Shown here: positions 39,770 to 48,598 of the stretch, one piece after another
How positions within the stretch are numbered: the stretch's first letter is position 1
Layout of the letters: each line of letters opens with the position of its first letter
Source of the DNA: Thermodesulfovibrionales bacterium
Lineage (GTDB): Bacteria; Nitrospirota; Thermodesulfovibrionia; Thermodesulfovibrionales; Dissulfurispiraceae
Reading direction: 5' to 3'
Assembly (NCBI GenBank): GCA_020062545.1
Contig: JAGUWD010000009.1
Span: 62,001 to 126,000 of the forward strand
DNA length: 64,000 nucleotides
Translations under genes and position numbers: made by a program
The notes under the pieces: model-generated
What the model saw: only the letters and a program-made list of their open reading frames with translations
Database searches by the model: none
Told to the model about the DNA's origin: nothing

Positions 39770-40474
39770 TCATGTTACAATTCCTATAAATCCGCACTGT
39801 CTTCCGGTAGTCCCCTTTGCATACCTGTATGAATAATATTTTTCAGGAAGGCAGAATGTGCATTCATCGGACATCCATATATTTTCTAATGGAACACCTA
39901 AAGAAAGTGCCTGATATTTATTTGCAGTCGGTAAATCAAGACAGTATTTCTCACCCTTTTTAATTATATACTCTTTTGACTTTGTATCCCCATAACTCGT
40001 CACCTTCTTAACTGCCTCTATTACTTCGTAACCAACCCCGTAACAGCACCATCTTATTGCCGGGCCTATAGCAATCACTATATCAGACGGTATCGAGCAA
40101 AATCTATCCATCATTGCCTTTACTGCCTTCTTCAGAATTTCTTGTGCAGTTCCCCGCCATCCTGCATGGACGGCTCCAACAACATTCTTTTGCATATCAT
40201 ATAAAAGAACAGGCACGCAGTCTGCAACCTGAATTCCAACCAAGATGCCTTTCCTGTTGGAAATAGCAGCATCTGCTATTTTGGGTTCAAAGTCATAATC
40301 CACTATTAAAACCTTGTCCGTATGTTTCTGGATGGGAAGATATATACTATTGGATGCAATGCCGGCTATCCTTGAAACAATATCCTTATCGCTGCCCGAT
40401 GTCTTTGTGGTGAAAAATGCCTTTACAGGAAATCCACTGAAAATAGTAGGGATAATTATAGGGTCATAGCTCAT
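39770..40474 (-). CDS. pgeF: Peptidoglycan editing factor/laccase-domain purine phosphorylase
   Basis: A YfiH/LACC1-type multicopper-like fold. These enzymes act on purine nucleosides, and in E. coli PgeF corrects peptidoglycan composition. The zinc-binding residues are seen in QKHTDKVLIV, ADCVPVLLYD, GAVHAGWRGTAQEI and IGPAIRWCCYGVG. The 234-residue length is normal. It lies 3 nt after the histidine kinase gene, so they may be co-transcribed, and a short array of GCTCAT words spans the junction. Confidence 0.93.
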   Translation of the reverse strand: MSYDPIIIPTIFSGFPVKAFFTTKTSGSDKDIVSRIAGIASNSIYLPIQKHTDKVLIVDYDFEPKIADAAISNRKGILVGIQVADCVPVLLYDMQKNVVGAVHAGWRGTAQEILKKAVKAMMDRFCSIPSDIVIAIGPAIRWCCYGVGYEVIEAVKKVTSYGDTKSKEYIIKKGEKYCLDLPTANKYQALSLGVPLENIWMSDECTFCLPEKYYSYRYAKGTTGRQCGFIGIVT

Positions 40475-40482
40475 GGCTCATC
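40462..40482. repeat. Short heptamer array at the pgeF start
   Basis: GGTCATA, GCTCATG, GCTCATC, spanning the pgeF start codon and the kinase stop. Only three units, so support is modest. Confidence 0.45.
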
Positions 40483-42706
40483 TTGCCATTGCCTCCTCAA
40501 CCTTGCTCAGCAGTTCTGTATGTTGAAAAGGCTTTTGTAGGAAGCCGGCTGCCCCGGCCTCGAACAACTCATAAAAATACTGCTCCTCGCCATATCCGCT
40601 GCATATCAGCACCTTTGCATCAGGCTTTAGAGTTCTTATCTCCTTAAATGTCTGCCTGCCGCCTTTCTCAGGCATTACCATATCGAGGATAACGAGGTCG
40701 ATCCTGTCTTTATATTCGTTGAACATACGCACTCCTTCGTTTCCGTGGATAGCAAGGAGTACTTCATAATCGTACGCCTCAAGGATATCTTTCCCGAGTT
40801 CCCTTACCACCTCCTCGTCATCGATAAGAAGGATCGTACCTTTTTTAGGTCTTTCGTTCATAATTTTGTCCCTCCTTTTTTCCTCCACTGTACCGTCTCC
40901 CTTTGGCAGATATAAACGGACAGTAGTACCGAGACCAGGCTCGGAATAAACAGTAATATAACCTCCGTGGTTTTTTATTATCCCGTAAACCATTGCAAGA
41001 CCGAGACCTGTCCCCTTGCCAATACTCTTTGTTGTATAGAAAGGCTCGAATATCTTCTTCTTCACATCAGCAGTCATTCCAACGCCGGTATCCGTAACGC
41101 TCACACGGACATACTCGCCCGGAGGAATCTGGAAATAGTCGACAACCTTTTCGTCATGAAGCAGATAGAATTCGGTTTTTATATAAAGCCTGCCGCCTTC
41201 AGGCATTGCGTCCCTTGCATTTATGCAGAGATTCATGAGCGCCTGATAGAGTTGGTTGCTGTCCCCTTCCACAGGCGGAAGATTTTCTTCGGTATCCACA
41301 ACAATTGTTATGCTCCTGTCAAAGGTCTCCTTTAAAAATGAAGTCATTTCCTTCACAAGGTCATTGATCGATAATTTCGTCATAACGTATTTGCCTTTTC
41401 TCGCAAAGCCCAGGAGTTGCTGTGCAAGATTGGCTGCTCTCGATGCGGATTTTTCTATGACATCGATATACTTATACATCTTGTCCGTCTCCGGCACCAC
41501 GGTCTTCAATAACGATGCATATCCCAGAACACCTGTCAGAATATTATTAAAGTCATGGGCGATTCCACCTGCAAGCATTCCGAGGCTGTCCAGCTTCTGG
41601 GTCTGAACAAGGGTCTCTTCCAGTCTCTTCTTTTCCGTTATATCGACGAAATAGCCGTCAAACCCTGTTAGCTCGCCCTGTTCGTCAAACTCAGGGTATA
41701 CGCTCATAATGACAATAAGCTCATTGCCGTCTTTTCCCATAATCCTTTCCTCTGCATTTTTCAAACCTCCGGCAGATATGACCTTTTGCAATCTATGCCC
41801 TTCCATGTCAGATGTAAACAATCCACAGAATCTATTTGCGCCACCGCAGAGTTCGTCGAATTTTCTGTTTGTCTCGATTATATTGCCGTCTTTATCGAGC
41901 CTGAAAATGGCATGTTCGACCCTTTCGAAGAGGTCTCTTATCTTCTTTTCGGATTCCGCTATTTTTGATTCTCTATCCTTTATTGCAGCGGTCATTGTAT
42001 TAAATTCCATAGCGAGTTCACCGATCTCGTCGCCTGTGGGCTTTATCTTTATTTCAGGATACTCTCCTTCCCTTATCCTCTTTACCGCACCAGAGAGCAC
42101 TGCAAGAGGAGATGTGGCTATGGTAATCAGGAAGTAGACGACAACACTGCTGCCTGCCGCAAAAATCAGCGCAAGCATGAGCCCTCTGAAAACAATCCTG
42201 TTCTCGGTCTCTTTCATTGCAGATTTTGAAAAGCCTACCCTTACCCATCCGATATTCTCCGTGGTTTGCTTCGCCGTCTCTTCCTGAAATATGCCGATAT
42301 CTTCAGATGCCCTCACTGTAAATACAGGGGCATAAAAGATGAAGAAGTCGCTGTCTTCGAAAAATGACAGCGGCGAATTGGAAGACAGCAGAGGAAGCCT
42401 CCCGGAGAATGGACTGCCTTCGTGCATCAGCAGGTTCTCTTTTTTGTCATAGAAAGAGACAAATGCAACGTCAGGAGAATTCTTGATAAATACTGCTGTC
42501 TTCTTCAGGAGATCTGCATTTCCAGAAAGGATCGGCAGTTCTACAGTCTTGCTCGCCAATGTAGTTACAACCTCGGATCTCTTTATAATCTCCTTCCTCG
42601 ATATATCCTTTTCTGTCCTTATTGCATCATAGGTATATGCCATGGAAACAAAGATAAGAATCGGGATCATTAATATAAGCGCCTTTTTTCTGAATGTCAG
42701 TCTCAT
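40478..42706 (-). CDS. Hybrid sensor histidine kinase with C-terminal receiver
   Basis: A 742-residue membrane kinase. Two membrane helices (about residues 8-26 and 178-198) bracket a periplasmic sensor region. HAMP follows (SPLAVLSGAVKRIREGEYPE), then a PAS domain (residues 255-365), the HisKA H-box GMLAGGIAHDFNNILTGVLG and the HATPase boxes NLCINARDAMPEGG and GTGLGLAMVYGIIKNHGG. A receiver domain completes it (LLIDDEE...LVILDMVMPEKGG). It overlaps the gene for a periplasmic binding protein by 4 nt (ATGA), so that protein is probably its ligand sensor. No separate output regulator is nearby. Confidence 0.95.
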   Translation of the reverse strand: MRLTFRKKALILMIPILIFVSMAYTYDAIRTEKDISRKEIIKRSEVVTTLASKTVELPILSGNADLLKKTAVFIKNSPDVAFVSFYDKKENLLMHEGSPFSGRLPLLSSNSPLSFFEDSDFFIFYAPVFTVRASEDIGIFQEETAKQTTENIGWVRVGFSKSAMKETENRIVFRGLMLALIFAAGSSVVVYFLITIATSPLAVLSGAVKRIREGEYPEIKIKPTGDEIGELAMEFNTMTAAIKDRESKIAESEKKIRDLFERVEHAIFRLDKDGNIIETNRKFDELCGGANRFCGLFTSDMEGHRLQKVISAGGLKNAEERIMGKDGNELIVIMSVYPEFDEQGELTGFDGYFVDITEKKRLEETLVQTQKLDSLGMLAGGIAHDFNNILTGVLGYASLLKTVVPETDKMYKYIDVIEKSASRAANLAQQLLGFARKGKYVMTKLSINDLVKEMTSFLKETFDRSITIVVDTEENLPPVEGDSNQLYQALMNLCINARDAMPEGGRLYIKTEFYLLHDEKVVDYFQIPPGEYVRVSVTDTGVGMTADVKKKIFEPFYTTKSIGKGTGLGLAMVYGIIKNHGGYITVYSEPGLGTTVRLYLPKGDGTVEEKRRDKIMNERPKKGTILLIDDEEVVRELGKDILEAYDYEVLLAIHGNEGVRMFNEYKDRIDLVILDMVMPEKGGRQTFKEIRTLKPDAKVLICSGYGEEQYFYELFEAGAAGFLQKPFQHTELLSKVEEAMAR

Positions 42707-43629
42707 GGATATATCCTCTTTGCCTTTCTTAAAAGTTCAGCAGGGATATGTATCCCCATCCTCCTCGCTGTATTCGTATTAATGTACAAATCGAATTCAT
42801 TGGATGGCGACGGAGGGATTGTCCCCATATCCACCCCCTTAAGCGCCCTTGCTGCCTTTTCACCGAGATGTCTTCCGACATTGGCAGGGTTAAAGGTTAG
42901 TGCAAGCAGTGCTCCATGCTTTACATGTTTTTCCGATATCCCGAGTATCGGGATATTTTTTCTGAAGGACGCCAGAAAGACCTCTTCTATGGCTGTATCA
43001 GTAAGCAACCCCACATCTGGTAGAAGCAAAATAGCCCCGGCTGAATCAACCTGTTTGACGGTATGCACGAACTCAAACGAATTTCTCACGCTGTAGGCCG
43101 AGACATGCGGGTTGGCAGTTCCATCAAGTATCCTCATCAAACCATGACTGCCAACAACCGCTATCCGCCTGATTTGCGGCAGGTAGCTCTTAATAAGGTC
43201 AACATACTCCTTCACAGGCGTCGCCATATAAATGCCTGTTGTGTTAGGCCTGTCAATCTCGGGTGGCGTTATGACAAGGTCATAAATAACGGCAATGGAT
43301 GATGGAAGCTTAAGCGATTCTTCAAGTGCATCCCTTCCAAGCGCTATAACAACCCTTGCCTCTTCCCTTGCTGCAATGCCGTTCAGCCTGCCTTTCACAT
43401 CAGAAGGCAAGTATATCTTTAAAATAGAATCCAGATTTTCTCTTATCCCTGATATGATTTCATTTACCGGCCTGAGTTGCGTATCGCCTATAATAATTAC
43501 ATCGGCAGATTCACAAAAAGAAACAGAAAAGAACATGACGTATGCAGCAATGAAAATGAAGACGAATAGAAACAAAAGATATTTTCCGCTTTTGCAAGCA
43601 CTGTACTGTCTAATTATAAAGTCTTTCAA
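42703..43629 (-). CDS. ABC-type periplasmic substrate-binding protein (sensor partner)
   Basis: A 308-residue exported protein. A hydrophobic signal (residues 18-38) is followed by a two-lobed binding-protein fold of the ABC_sub_bind (TrpX-like) type: VVIALGRDALE, TTGIYMATPVKEYVDLIKSYLP, IRRIAVVGSHG, AILLLPDVGLL and ALLALTFNPANVGRHLGEKAARAL. No transporter permease or ATPase is adjacent; instead the hybrid kinase gene overlaps its stop. I infer a sensing role. The start overlaps the end of the thiamine-diphosphate enzyme gene by 20 nt. Confidence 0.85.
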   Translation of the reverse strand: MKDFIIRQYSACKSGKYLLFLFVFIFIAAYVMFFSVSFCESADVIIIGDTQLRPVNEIISGIRENLDSILKIYLPSDVKGRLNGIAAREEARVVIALGRDALEESLKLPSSIAVIYDLVITPPEIDRPNTTGIYMATPVKEYVDLIKSYLPQIRRIAVVGSHGLMRILDGTANPHVSAYSVRNSFEFVHTVKQVDSAGAILLLPDVGLLTDTAIEEVFLASFRKNIPILGISEKHVKHGALLALTFNPANVGRHLGEKAARALKGVDMGTIPPSPSNEFDLYINTNTARRMGIHIPAELLRKAKRIYP

Positions 43630-45310
43630 TCGTCTCCGTCCTTGATTGTATTGGCGGAACCTCCTCCGGATCTATAATTACATCCAATACCGTAGGAACT
43701 CCCGATGATATTATATCATTCATAAACTTTTTACTTATCTCTCCAGGCCTGGTAATCCTGATCCCCCTCGCTCCAAGCCCCTCTGCAATTTTAACAAAGT
43801 TCACCTGTTTAAATCTCGGCTGGAAACCTTCAGGACTGCAAAGAAGCTTCCATCCATGGTAGACCATACCGAGCATGGAGTTGTTCATTACAACCCATAT
43901 AACAGGAATATTATAATTAACTGCAGTTGCCACCTCCATGCCGTTCATCAAAAAAGAGCCATCGCCGACTATGGCAATAACAGGCCTCTCAGGCGCAGCC
44001 AGTTTTGCACCGATGGGTGCTGCCACAGCATATCCCATTGATGCAAAACCGAGACCGACATAAAAAGAATAAGGTTTTGCACTATTGATATATCGTATCG
44101 CCCATGCCATACTGTTACCGTTATCCACAAAGTATATAGTGTCATCAGGGAGACTGTTCACAAGGTCTTTCATCAATCGCTGCGGTTTATAAGGCATTCC
44201 GTTTTTCTGCGAAAGTTCCCGCTTATCCATAACATCAAATTTCTCTTTTATTTTTTTTATTTCCCGTTGTCTCTTACTCTTACGCAGACTTTTCGTGCCC
44301 CGTTGTCTTTTGATCTCATAAATGAGTTCACGCAGGACAATCCTGGCATCGCCTATAATACCGGCAGTCACATTATAGTTTTTCCCGATCTCACCGGCAT
44401 CTATATCGATTTGAATGAGTGCTTCCCTTGGAAGCAGTCTTTTATCCCAGCCCGATGTCATCCATTCGTTGAAACTTGTACCTATGGCGAGCATAACATC
44501 AACGCCATTTTCGGTTATGTATTTCTTTGTCACAGGCGACCCCGCAAATCCGAAAACTCCAAGGGAAAGTGGATGAAGTTCGTTAAAAATGCCCTTTCCT
44601 TTAGGTGATGTAGCAACGGGGATATCCATAATCTCGGCGAGTTCCCTGATTTCTGCATCTGCCCGAGAAAGCACGGTACCCCATCCGGCTATAATCACTG
44701 GCATCTGAGCATTAAGGAGAAGTCTTGCGGCTTGCTTTACACCCTCTCTATCAAAGACTGCTGTTTGTCCTATAGGAATAGTTCTATCTTTTTCAGGAAC
44801 TTCGCGCTTCATTATATCGATGGGAAGATTTAGATGTACAGGCCCCGTCCTGCCTGTTAAAGCCATCCTTAACGCCTTTGAGACAACTTCCTGAACCCGC
44901 TGTTCATTTATTATGATATCGCTGTATTTTGTAATTCTCTTGAACATATTAACTATACTCAAACTCTCACCCACAAATTCCTGCACCGCTCCCTTGCCGA
45001 ATACAGACGTGGCAACCTGTCCTGTAAGGGCAAGCACAGGAATAGAATCGGCGTATGAAGATGCAATGCCTGTAGTAAGATTTGTAGCACCGGGACCTGC
45101 AGTACCACAGCACAAACCGATTTTGCCGCTCACCCGCGCATACCCGTCTGCCATAAATGCAGCGCCTTCCTCGTGTTTTGTAACAATGGCTTTTATCTTG
45201 CTTTTGTAGAGGGCTTCATTGATAGGTGTCAGAGCCCCTCCAGGAATGCCGAAAAGATATTCTACTCCATGCTTTTCGAGGCATTTGATTATAATCTCGG
45301 CTGCAGTCAT
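43610..45310 (-). CDS. Thiamine-diphosphate-dependent enzyme, acetolactate synthase-like
   Basis: A 566-residue enzyme with the three-domain layout of acetolactate synthase. The N-terminal pyrimidine-binding domain holds the catalytic Glu in IVTKHEEGAAFMADGYAR. The central domain has RLLLNAQMPVIIAGWG. The C-terminal diphosphate domain has IVGDGSFLMNGMEVATA...NN. It lacks an adjacent regulatory subunit, so it could be another pyruvate or benzoylformate-type decarboxylase. I use the ATG at 45310: the track start at 45328 lies inside the promoter -10. Confidence 0.88.
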   Translation of the reverse strand: MTAAEIIIKCLEKHGVEYLFGIPGGALTPINEALYKSKIKAIVTKHEEGAAFMADGYARVSGKIGLCCGTAGPGATNLTTGIASSYADSIPVLALTGQVATSVFGKGAVQEFVGESLSIVNMFKRITKYSDIIINEQRVQEVVSKALRMALTGRTGPVHLNLPIDIMKREVPEKDRTIPIGQTAVFDREGVKQAARLLLNAQMPVIIAGWGTVLSRADAEIRELAEIMDIPVATSPKGKGIFNELHPLSLGVFGFAGSPVTKKYITENGVDVMLAIGTSFNEWMTSGWDKRLLPREALIQIDIDAGEIGKNYNVTAGIIGDARIVLRELIYEIKRQRGTKSLRKSKRQREIKKIKEKFDVMDKRELSQKNGMPYKPQRLMKDLVNSLPDDTIYFVDNGNSMAWAIRYINSAKPYSFYVGLGFASMGYAVAAPIGAKLAAPERPVIAIVGDGSFLMNGMEVATAVNYNIPVIWVVMNNSMLGMVYHGWKLLCSPEGFQPRFKQVNFVKIAEGLGARGIRITRPGEISKKFMNDIISSGVPTVLDVIIDPEEVPPIQSRTETIERLYN

Positions 45311-45318
45311 TTGAGGGA

Positions 45319-45347
45319 AATATAACAAAAAACTTCAGACAAAGCAA
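45319..45347 (-). promoter_or_regulatory. Promoter of the thiamine-diphosphate enzyme, possibly leaderless
   Basis: Minus-strand TTGCTT (45342-45347), 17-nt spacer, TATATT (45319-45324), then 8 nt to the ATG at 45310. No Shine-Dalgarno. This placement also rejects the earlier start at 45328. Confidence 0.55.
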
Positions 45348-45408
45348 TAATTTATATGTTTTCTGATAAAATATCTATTAACTATATAAATATAAAAAGG
45401 AGTATCTG

Positions 45409-46431
45409 ATGGAGATGAGAGCCGCAGGGATAATTGGAACAGGTCTTTATCTACCTGAAGAGATAAGGACAAATGAGTGGTTCAAACAGTTTGAGCTGTT
45501 GCCCTTTGACGAGCTTTTCGACAATGCCGGGGTTATGGAAAGAAGGGTCTGCGCAAAAAAAGAAAAGTCTTCGGACATGGAAACAAAGGCATTGTTGGCA
45601 GCCGTTGAAAATGCCGCCATCAGTATAGAAGATGTAGAGCTTATCCTCGACGGCCCCAATCTCCGTGACCAGCCCCAGCCCGGCAATGCCGCACTCGTAC
45701 AGTATAAGTCAGGAGCGAAAAATGCTGCTGCGATAAATGTGGAGAGCGCATGTACATCTTTGCTTTCGCAGATTACTATAGCTTGGGGATTAATACGAAG
45801 TGGTATTTATAACACCATTGCATGTATAGGAGCGACAAACTGGACAATAGCTGCTGATTATACTGAGAAAAACTGTATGTTCGTGGGCGACGGTGCAGCA
45901 GCCCTGATAATGCAACCAGTGAGTGAAGGCAGGGGCATATTGAGTGCCCACCTTGAAACAGACGGAAGTTGCTATAACGCAGTAGGCAGAAATCTGAGGC
46001 TTCCGAGGGCGCTCATTGAGAACTATACTGCAGGCAATTATCTTGAGGGACCGAGGGAAAAGATATATCTTTATATAGACCGCGGAGACGCTGGCATCGA
46101 AAAAATAAGGCGTTACGGCCCTATAAAAATTCCGGAAGCTGCTAAAAAGGCCCTTGCGAAGGCAGGGTATATAGAGAAGGACATAGATTTTCTCATAACT
46201 CACAATCCTGCTCCGGCCCTTGTTGATGCATGGCAGAAGGCATTGAATGTGCCGCCTGAGAAAACCCATATCACATTTGAAAAATACGGAAACATGAGCG
46301 CAGCAAGCATAGGTGCAAATCTCCACGAGGCTGTCATGATGGGCAAGATAAAGGACGGTGACCTTGTGGTTATGTGCGGTCCTGGGGCTGGATTCCATTA
46401 TTCTGCTGTTGTCATGAGATGGGGAGTCTAA
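45409..46431 (+). CDS. 3-oxoacyl-ACP synthase III-like enzyme
   Basis: A 340-residue thiolase-fold condensing enzyme of the FabH type. The catalytic triad is visible: C115 in VESACTSLLS, H265 in LITHNPAP and N295 in KYGNMSAASIGAN. The C-terminal GDLVVMCGPGAGFHYSAVVMRW is typical. AAGGAG precedes the ATG. No fatty-acid genes are adjacent, so it may serve a secondary pathway rather than primary synthesis. It is divergent from the thiamine-diphosphate enzyme and convergent with the TonB receptor, overlapping it by 4 nt. Confidence 0.88.
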   Translation: MEMRAAGIIGTGLYLPEEIRTNEWFKQFELLPFDELFDNAGVMERRVCAKKEKSSDMETKALLAAVENAAISIEDVELILDGPNLRDQPQPGNAALVQYKSGAKNAAAINVESACTSLLSQITIAWGLIRSGIYNTIACIGATNWTIAADYTEKNCMFVGDGAAALIMQPVSEGRGILSAHLETDGSCYNAVGRNLRLPRALIENYTAGNYLEGPREKIYLYIDRGDAGIEKIRRYGPIKIPEAAKKALAKAGYIEKDIDFLITHNPAPALVDAWQKALNVPPEKTHITFEKYGNMSAASIGANLHEAVMMGKIKDGDLVVMCGPGAGFHYSAVVMRWGV

Positions 46432-48551
46432 AATTTATAGCTGACAGTTACTAAAGCAGAAATTCCTTCCCTCGGAAAGTCGTTAGGTATCAGTTTTGAA
46501 GACCCTGATGTATCAGGGTCTTTATATCTCTTGTCAAACAGATTATAGACGGAGGCTTTTATCTCAAGGTCTTTGCGGATATTCTTGCCAATGATTGTTA
46601 AATCCACAGTAGTATATGCAGGCGTTTTTCCCCTTGTGTCTCCAGATGCCCTCGGCCTCGATCCTGTCCATAACACATCGATATGTGAATTTATATATTT
46701 TGAGAGTTCATAGTTCAGGCTTGCATTTGCCCTCTTGGATGGCACATCTGCAAGTCTCTGCTTCGTGTCCCGGTCCTTTGGCTCCTGATAGGCATAAGAC
46801 AGCTTCCAATAATTTGAGGATGTGTACTGCCCTATAAAATCAATCTCGATGCCCGTGACCCTTGCTCCTCCTTTGTTTGCATACTGGGCAGGTGAGACCG
46901 TTGCATCCCGTGCAATAAGGTCGTCAACCAGGCTGCTAAAGTAGTCCGCTTCGATCCTGAATTCATCCGTAACTCTGTAACCTACACCCGCCTCGTATGT
47001 CCGTATTTTTTCCGGCTTCAGATTGATATTGCCCACAACAGTGGGATTATTTGCATTGTACAACTCAACAAAGCTCGGTGCCCTGAATGCCTGCCCGTAA
47101 AGCAACTTCACATCCATATTATCTCTAATGCCCCATACAACACCTACCCTCGGATTAACTGTATCTCCAAATTCGCTGTAGTGGTCGTATCTGGCGCCTG
47201 CTGTAATATTCAGATTGTCTCTTATTCCCCATTCATCCTGAATAAAAGCTGCCCATACTTCTCTTCTTGCATCCCTATTGAAGTTTGCCCAGTATGTCAC
47301 CTCCTGGAAAGAGCCGAGCGGAAGAAGGCTTGCTGTCGTAGTTCTTGGATCATAGTTTGCATACATTTTCACATCAAACTGCCTTATATTTTCATAGAGG
47401 CCGCCGATAATTAAATGGTTATCCTCAAAAGGCTCGTATTCAAACTGCATCTCTGTGCCGAGGGTTCTGTTTTTGAGAATGGCCTGTGCAAATGCACCGT
47501 CAGGGAATGTGCCTGCAGTTGATGTGAATCCTTCAGGGAAAAGTTCGACCTTTGCATCCTGTTCAAATTGGTCAAAGTATATCTTGAGATTTGCGGAGAG
47601 ATCATTGGTAATTTTCTGACTGTAATTCAATTCATTCCAGAGGTTTTTGTATGCAATAAAGTTTTCATCCGTAAGGGCATAGGCATTGCCGATATATGCA
47701 CCCCTGTCTTTGCCTACATACTGCCCTTTGAATGTCAAATTGCCATAAGAAGCCTTCAAAAACACATCCGTCTTCTCGAGACTGAGGTCTGTTCGTCCAG
47801 GTGCCTTTGTATACGACTGTCCTGCAAATCTGTCCTTATCTATAACCAGTTTTGGGCCGTTTGTATTCAGATAATCGATGCTCCCTGATACCTTCAGTTT
47901 TTCATAAGAACTGCCTGCAAGGAGATTGAATTTTTTCGTATCAAAACTTCCGCCTGTGGCTGATACATCCACACCCTTTATATCATCCGCATTTTTTGTA
48001 ATTATATTTATGACAGCTACAAATGCATTAGCTCCGTAAAGGGCAGATCCAGGACCTCTTACTACTTCTATCTGCTTTATATTCTCCACAGGCAGGTCAT
48101 TATAAATATTTGCGAGGGCGCTTCCTGTGTAGGATTCGTTCAGCCGATGCCCGTCGATCATAACGAGTATCTTTTCTGATGTTGCCGTCCTTATGCCCCT
48201 TACCTCAAACATGTACCTGCCAAACTCGTTTATGGATATTCCTATCCCTGGAACCATTTTCAATACATCCATGATATTCCTTGCACCCATATTTTTTATT
48301 TCGTCAGCGGTTATGATTGTTGCGATTGCAGGAGCTTTACTGAGGGGTATTTTTCGCTTTGTAGCCACCACAAGGTCTTTCTCCTCATAAAATAAGAGCA
48401 GTTCTTCCTTTGTGCTGTCTTTAGCTTGGGAGTTTTTTGATGCAAATTTTATTCTATCCTGAGATGAATTATCCGAGGCTTCTGATATGATGCTGATACC
48501 GGAGAATAATAAGGCAAAAACTATCGATAAAAACCATAATGCTCCTGCCAT
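46428..48551 (-). CDS. TonB-dependent outer-membrane receptor
   Basis: A 707-residue outer-membrane transporter. A signal peptide (MAGALWFLSIVFALLFSGIS) is followed by a TonB-box-like DLVVATKR, the plug domain (SKAPAIATIITADEIKNMGA, GIRTATSEKILVMIDGHRLN, IEVVRGPGSALYGANAFVAV) and a 22-strand barrel ending in TVSYKF with terminal Phe. The plug resembles the vitamin B12 and siderophore receptor group. No TonB, ExbB or uptake genes are adjacent, so the substrate is unknown. AAGGAGG precedes the ATG. Confidence 0.94.
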   Translation of the reverse strand: MAGALWFLSIVFALLFSGISIISEASDNSSQDRIKFASKNSQAKDSTKEELLLFYEEKDLVVATKRKIPLSKAPAIATIITADEIKNMGARNIMDVLKMVPGIGISINEFGRYMFEVRGIRTATSEKILVMIDGHRLNESYTGSALANIYNDLPVENIKQIEVVRGPGSALYGANAFVAVINIITKNADDIKGVDVSATGGSFDTKKFNLLAGSSYEKLKVSGSIDYLNTNGPKLVIDKDRFAGQSYTKAPGRTDLSLEKTDVFLKASYGNLTFKGQYVGKDRGAYIGNAYALTDENFIAYKNLWNELNYSQKITNDLSANLKIYFDQFEQDAKVELFPEGFTSTAGTFPDGAFAQAILKNRTLGTEMQFEYEPFEDNHLIIGGLYENIRQFDVKMYANYDPRTTTASLLPLGSFQEVTYWANFNRDARREVWAAFIQDEWGIRDNLNITAGARYDHYSEFGDTVNPRVGVVWGIRDNMDVKLLYGQAFRAPSFVELYNANNPTVVGNINLKPEKIRTYEAGVGYRVTDEFRIEADYFSSLVDDLIARDATVSPAQYANKGGARVTGIEIDFIGQYTSSNYWKLSYAYQEPKDRDTKQRLADVPSKRANASLNYELSKYINSHIDVLWTGSRPRASGDTRGKTPAYTTVDLTIIGKNIRKDLEIKASVYNLFDKRYKDPDTSGSSKLIPNDFPREGISALVTVSYKF

Positions 48552-48598
48552 TAAGCCTCCTTGTAATGTAAATTGTGTTTAACATATCATGAAATGCC

